Below are positions 5,012 through 8,754 of a DNA stretch of 8,754 bases, one piece after another. The stretch lies in NCBI GenBank assembly GCA_964457455.1, contig CAYWJN010000100.1, forward strand, positions 1 to 8,754, in the 5' to 3' direction. The notes beneath the pieces were generated by a model that made no database searches, was not told the DNA's origin, and saw only the letters and a program-made list of their open reading frames with translations. A program made the position numbers and the translations under genes. Every line of letters begins with the position of its first letter. Position 1 is the first letter of the stretch. Source of the stretch: JABMPU01 sp964457455 (GTDB taxonomy: Bacteria; Cloacimonadota; Cloacimonadia; Cloacimonadales; TCS61).

Positions 5012-8000
5012 TCAAGTTCTATTTTTTACTTTTTCTACTGTTAGATGCACTTTCCTGCCATTTATATCCCACTCGATCATATCTTTCTGAACTTCTTTTA
5101 CTTTATGGAACGAATCGGTGAGAGTTTCATTCTTGATATAATCAGCATATTTCAGAAATACATCCTCGATTTCATTTTTTGCCAGGAAGAATATCTTTAT
5201 TTTATCCATGATCTCCAGGTTTTTTTCTTTGCGGGTGAATTGTATCTTATTAACAAGTTCACGAGCCAATCCTTCCTCAATAAGCTCGGGAGTGAGGTGA
5301 GTATCCAGAGCCACAAAAAGCTCTTTATTGGTTTCAAATACAAAACCTTCTCTATCTTTGATGGAGATAGTCAAGTCTTCTTCGGTTAGTTTGAAAGTAC
5401 TGCCCTCTATTTCGAGGAAATAATCCATACCTTGATGAAGAATTTCAACTATATGATTTGCATCCATCTGAGCAAGAGTTGCGGCAATGCCTTTCATATG
5501 TTTACCATATTTTGGTCCCATAACCTTGAAATTGGGTTTGAATTCATATTTCACGAAATCATCTTTTTCGAGGACATACTTAATCTCCTTCACGTTTATT
5601 TCTTCTTTTATGAGATTCTCCATTCTTTGAATAAGAGACTTATATTTTTCCGGGATATATAGAGCAATTAAAGTCTGTCGAACTTTTATCTGACAAGTAT
5701 TACGTGCTGCTCTTCCCAGAGAAACCAGGTCGATAACGGTTTTCATCTCTTTTTCCAGTTCAGGATAGATAACCTTACTGGTTCTAACAGGATAATCTTC
5801 CAAATGCACGCTTTCTTTGCCAGTAAGATTTGTAAATATTTCTTCTGCCAGGAAGGGAGCAAATGGAGCCATCAATTTGGTTACAGCAACCATCACCTGG
5901 TAAAGTGTAAGATACGCCTGTTTTTTATCTTCGGTGAGTTTAAGTTCCCAGTATCTCCTTCTGCTTCGTCGCACATACCAGTTACTGAGTTCATCTACTA
6001 CAAAATTCTGTATCTGACGAACAGACCGGGTTAGTTCATACTTATCGATATTTTTTGTAACATCTGCTACAAGAGTATTCAGGCGAGAAATGATCCATTT
6101 ATCGATCTCAGCTTCTTTTTCATCGGAAATTTCATATTTAGCAGCATTAAACTTATCTATATTTGCATAAGTAACATAAAATGAATATACGTTCTTTAAT
6201 GTACCAAAGAATTTATTAACGATCTCTACAACGCCTTTTTCATCGAATTTTGTAGGAATCCAGGGAGGACTTACCGCCAGCAGGTACCAGCGAATGGCAT
6301 CGGCTCCATATTCATCCATAAGTTTAATCGGATCTACTGTATTTCCTTTGCTTTTACTCATTTTTTGACTCTTCTTATCTAGGATAAGGTCGTTTACAAG
6401 AACGTTATTATAAGATGATTTTCCTGTGAGCATTGTGGAAATTGCCAGCATAGAATAAAACCAGCCGCGGGTCTGGTCGATGCCTTCACTGATGAAATCC
6501 GCAGGGAAAAGTTCTTTTTTGAACCTGTCCTTATTTTCGAAAGGATAATGCCATTGTGCAAAAGGCATGGAACCGCTATCGAACCAGCAATCTATAACTT
6601 CCGGGGTTCTGGTCATTTTCCCTTTACATTTGGGACACTCAAGTTCGATATCATCCACATAAGGTCTATGAAGCTCAATATTTTTTGAAACTTTCGAGCC
6701 ATCTTTCATTTTACCCTTTTTTATTAAATCTGTAATGGAACCCACGCTTTCAAATTCTTCACAATTTTCGCAAACCCAAATATTCAGCGGAGTTCCCCAG
6801 AATCTGTCTCTGGAAATTGCCCAGTCCACATTGTTTTCCAGCCATTCACCAAAACGTTTTTCACCTACAAAGATTGGAAACCAGTTAATTTTCCGATTAT
6901 TTTCCAGCATCTGCTGTTTGTAAACGCTGGTTTTAATATACCAACTGGAACGGGCATAATATATGAGAGGACTTTCACAACGCCAGCAGAACGGATAACT
7001 ATGGATAACCTGTTTGCGCTTGTACAGCATATTTCTATCTTTCAGGTCTTTGATTATTCCTTTATCAGCATCTTTTACAAATTCACCAGTCCAGTTTGTT
7101 ATTTCTTTCGTGAATTTTCCGGCACTGTCCACCGGTTGAATTACAGGCAGGTTATATTGTTTACCCAGATCGTAATCATCCTGTCCGAAAGCAGGAGCTG
7201 TGTGCACAACTCCAGTTCCATCGTCCATGGTAACGTAATCTGCCAGTCCCACGTAGAAAGCTTTTTCCTTGGGAATAACGAACGGGAAAAGCTGCTCATA
7301 TTCTTTATATTCCAGGTCTTTCCCTTTAAACTTATCCTTCATGTTTATTGTTATAACTGGTTGTTCAATTATGAATTCACGTTGTAGTCTGTTGAGACAT
7401 TTCTCCGCAAGTATAAGGAATTCATTACCGATTTTGACTTTCACATAAGTTTCATCAGGATGTACAACTAACGCCACATTGGATATCAATGTCCAGGGGG
7501 TAGTCGTCCAGGCAAGGAAGAAAGTGTTCTCTTCATTTTTCACTTTGAATTTTATAAAGACAGACGGATCTTCCGTTTCCTGGTATCCCTGGGCTACTTC
7601 ATGACTGGAGAGCGGTGTGCCGCAACTGGGGCAGTAGGGCACTATTTTATGACCTTTGTAGATAAGTCCTTTCTTATAAAAATCGTTCAATATCCACCAA
7701 ACGGTTTCAATGTAGTCATTTGTAAGTGTTTTATATGGATTATCCAGGTCTATCCAGTAACCCATCATACGGGTCATTTCCCGCCATTCTTTCTCATAAG
7801 AAAAAACCGATATTTTACATTTATTATTGAATTTTTCCAGACCGTAGTCTTCTACCTCTTTCTTGTCTTTCAGTCCGAGCTGTTTTTCTACTTCGATCTC
7901 CACAGGAAGACCATGTGTATCCCAGCCGGCTTTACGTTTTACATGTAAGCCCTGCATGGTTTTATAACGGCAAACAGCATCTTTGATAGCCCTCGAAATA

Positions 8001-8176
8001 ACGTGATGTATCCCCGGCATGCCGTTAGCAGTGGGGGGACCTTCATAAAAAATGAATTGTTTGCCATCTGCGCGAATGTCTTCGCTCCTTTGTGCAGTGT
8101 TTTTTTTCTGCCAGTATTCCCTGATCTTTTTTTCCAGGGTAGAGGCTTTTTCTTTTATATCTACCGATCTATACAT
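5012..8176 (-). CDS. ileS: Isoleucyl-tRNA synthetase, type 2 (IleRS2)
   Basis: It charges tRNA-Ile and edits mischarged valine. The 1054-aa length and sequence style (FYEGPPTANG, RKAGWDTHGLPVE) are of the longer, eukaryote-like IleRS2 class rather than the roughly 930-aa IleRS1. In order: catalytic Rossmann part with the HIGH-equivalent at residues 55-58 reading GIHH; zinc knuckle C182/C185; CP1 editing domain with the threonine-rich WTTTPW at 223-228 and HTAPAFGQDDY at 325-335; cysteine pairs C397/C400, C469/C472 and C514/C517; CWFDSGSMPFAQWHYPF; KMSKS at 605-609 (6350-6364); then the helical anticodon-binding domain (WYVRRSRRRYW) and a C-terminal extension. AGGAG lies six to seven bases before ATG at 8176. 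The leader to the upstream gene is only 52 bp, with no room for a T-box. The altered HIGH motif is the notable feature. The protein is otherwise intact. Confidence 0.97.
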   Translation of the reverse strand: MYRSVDIKEKASTLEKKIREYWQKKNTAQRSEDIRADGKQFIFYEGPPTANGMPGIHHVISRAIKDAVCRYKTMQGLHVKRKAGWDTHGLPVEIEVEKQLGLKDKKEVEDYGLEKFNNKCKISVFSYEKEWREMTRMMGYWIDLDNPYKTLTNDYIETVWWILNDFYKKGLIYKGHKIVPYCPSCGTPLSSHEVAQGYQETEDPSVFIKFKVKNEENTFFLAWTTTPWTLISNVALVVHPDETYVKVKIGNEFLILAEKCLNRLQREFIIEQPVITINMKDKFKGKDLEYKEYEQLFPFVIPKEKAFYVGLADYVTMDDGTGVVHTAPAFGQDDYDLGKQYNLPVIQPVDSAGKFTKEITNWTGEFVKDADKGIIKDLKDRNMLYKRKQVIHSYPFCWRCESPLIYYARSSWYIKTSVYKQQMLENNRKINWFPIFVGEKRFGEWLENNVDWAISRDRFWGTPLNIWVCENCEEFESVGSITDLIKKGKMKDGSKVSKNIELHRPYVDDIELECPKCKGKMTRTPEVIDCWFDSGSMPFAQWHYPFENKDRFKKELFPADFISEGIDQTRGWFYSMLAISTMLTGKSSYNNVLVNDLILDKKSQKMSKSKGNTVDPIKLMDEYGADAIRWYLLAVSPPWIPTKFDEKGVVEIVNKFFGTLKNVYSFYVTYANIDKFNAAKYEISDEKEAEIDKWIISRLNTLVADVTKNIDKYELTRSVRQIQNFVVDELSNWYVRRSRRRYWELKLTEDKKQAYLTLYQVMVAVTKLMAPFAPFLAEEIFTNLTGKESVHLEDYPVRTSKVIYPELEKEMKTVIDLVSLGRAARNTCQIKVRQTLIALYIPEKYKSLIQRMENLIKEEINVKEIKYVLEKDDFVKYEFKPNFKVMGPKYGKHMKGIAATLAQMDANHIVEILHQGMDYFLEIEGSTFKLTEEDLTISIKDREGFVFETNKELFVALDTHLTPELIEEGLARELVNKIQFTRKEKNLEIMDKIKIFFLAKNEIEDVFLKYADYIKNETLTDSFHKVKEVQKDMIEWDINGRKVHLTVEKVKNRT

Positions 8177-8228
8177 TTAATCTCCTAATTCTATTTAGAA
8201 AATATTTTAATGCCTTACAGCAAATTAT

Positions 8229-8477
8229 TTATTCTTCGTTCTCTTCATTGAGAAATTCTGCATAATATTCATGCGGTTCTGGAATGCCTTTCACATATTC
8301 TTTCCAGGCATTTCCTGCTTTTTCCATATCTACGCATTTACGGCACAGCATTATTGTGTTTTCTGGCGTTACGCCAATATAACCGCGGTCATAACAGGTG
8401 TTGCAGGTTTTTTTCTTCCTGTTATGAGCCGCCAGCTCCTTTGCCTTTTCCAGGTGCTTATCGTCTAATCTGAACAT
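8229..8477 (-). CDS. Small four-cysteine (putative zinc-binding) protein, function unknown
   Basis: An 82-aa, highly charged protein. The centre has two CxxC pairs, C25/C28 and C45/C48, in CNTCYDRGYIGVTPEN followed by CRKCVD. The spacing (16 residues between pairs) suits a zinc ribbon or treble clef, and CxxCxxxG recalls the DnaJ cysteine-rich repeat, though only one repeat unit of each kind is present. The N-terminus is a predicted basic helix (DKHLEKAKELAAHNRKKK) and the C-terminus is acidic (EEN EE), with no membrane segment. Start: GAGG six bases before ATG at 8477. It lies 52 bp upstream of ileS on the same strand and is probably co-transcribed, which suggests, without proving, a housekeeping or translation-linked role. 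I do not recognise a named family. Confidence 0.8.
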   Translation of the reverse strand: MFRLDDKHLEKAKELAAHNRKKKTCNTCYDRGYIGVTPENTIMLCRKCVDMEKAGNAWKEYVKGIPEPHEYYAEFLNEENEE

Positions 8478-8754
8478 ATTTAACCTCTTTAAATCTGCTC
8501 AAAACTTTTTTAATGTGTATAAATGTCAATATTAATAAGCCTGAAGCTAATTAGATGGAATTAAAAAAAAGTAGTTATCATAACTTAATACTAAGTCTGT
8601 TTGATTAGGATTTTATTCTTGACTTAACTTTTATTTATTTAAACTATTCAGTTGGATCAATGGATATTAAAGAAACGGTCTGTGATCGTTCGGATTAATA
8701 GGAACAGTTTGAAACTGTTCCCTACGAAAATTGTTTTTGGTGATAAAATGATTT
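8478..8754. other. AT-rich intergenic region upstream of the four-cysteine gene
   Basis: I see no coding sequence. Contents: a TTGACA on the minus strand (8529-8524) about 47 bp before the gene, without a good -10 at standard spacing; a weak hairpin AGTTA-TGA-TAACT followed on the minus strand by AC and eight T (8563-8585), which could end a gene lying beyond the window; and a perfect short palindrome at 8701-8721. The promoter of the four-cysteine gene/ileS unit is presumably here, but I cannot place it confidently. Confidence 0.5.
8701..8721. repeat. Perfect 10-bp inverted repeat with 1-nt centre
   Basis: GGAACAGTTT-G-AAACTGTTCC. On the plus strand it is followed by CTACG, on the minus strand by TATTAATCC, so neither side has a terminator U-tract. 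A 21-bp near-perfect dyad with a one-base centre suits a dimeric DNA-binding protein or a short REP-type element better than an RNA hairpin, which would need a larger loop. Confidence 0.7.

Noticed and set aside
8177..8228. T-box or other riboswitch ahead of ileS
   Set aside because: Only 52 bp separate the genes, with no T-box sequence and no antiterminator stem.

Overview
The window looks like ordinary housekeeping chromosome from an AT-rich, anaerobe-type bacterium, taken from a scaffolded (probably metagenomic) assembly. Every supported gene is on the minus strand. My best guess at lineage is the FCB/candidate-phylum area (Cloacimonadota-like). It rests only on AT-rich coding, a type-2 IleRS, a DUF1015 protein and interspersed hairpin-type intergenic repeats, so it is a weak inference.

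Layout in the direction of transcription, right to left: a repeat-bearing intergenic stretch (8478-8754); an 82-aa four-cysteine protein (8229-8477); ileS (5012-8176); a 38-codon degenerate copy of the start of a DUF1015 gene (4888-5004); a zinc-ribbon protein with two membrane helices (4530-4847); the DUF1015 gene (3047-4291, with its real upstream region at 4446 and beyond, across a 100-N gap); a 320-bp intergenic stretch packed with inverted repeats (2725-3046); rimO (1567-2724, 3' end lost in a gap); trpS (606-1466, 5' end lost in the same gap); secG (185-535); a tRNA-Leu one base after secG (96-183); and a hairpin terminator (54-84).

The genes serve translation and protein export: charging of tRNA-Ile and tRNA-Trp, a leucine tRNA, methylthiolation of ribosomal protein S12 (RimO) and the Sec translocon subunit SecG. 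I see no mobile element, CRISPR array or defence system, and no convincing new multi-gene system.

The points most worth a second look are: the tRNA-Leu anticodon reads AAG (wobble A34), unusual in bacteria; IleRS carries GIHH instead of HxGH at its class I signature, the altered form linked to mupirocin hyper-resistance in some IleRS2 enzymes; a diverged 50-bp duplicate of the DUF1015 5' end sits against the ileS stop codon; and the region upstream of rimO holds several hairpins with competing pairings. The second N gap is flanked by an identical 55-bp sequence on both sides and is almost certainly a k-mer overlap artefact, not a real gap.
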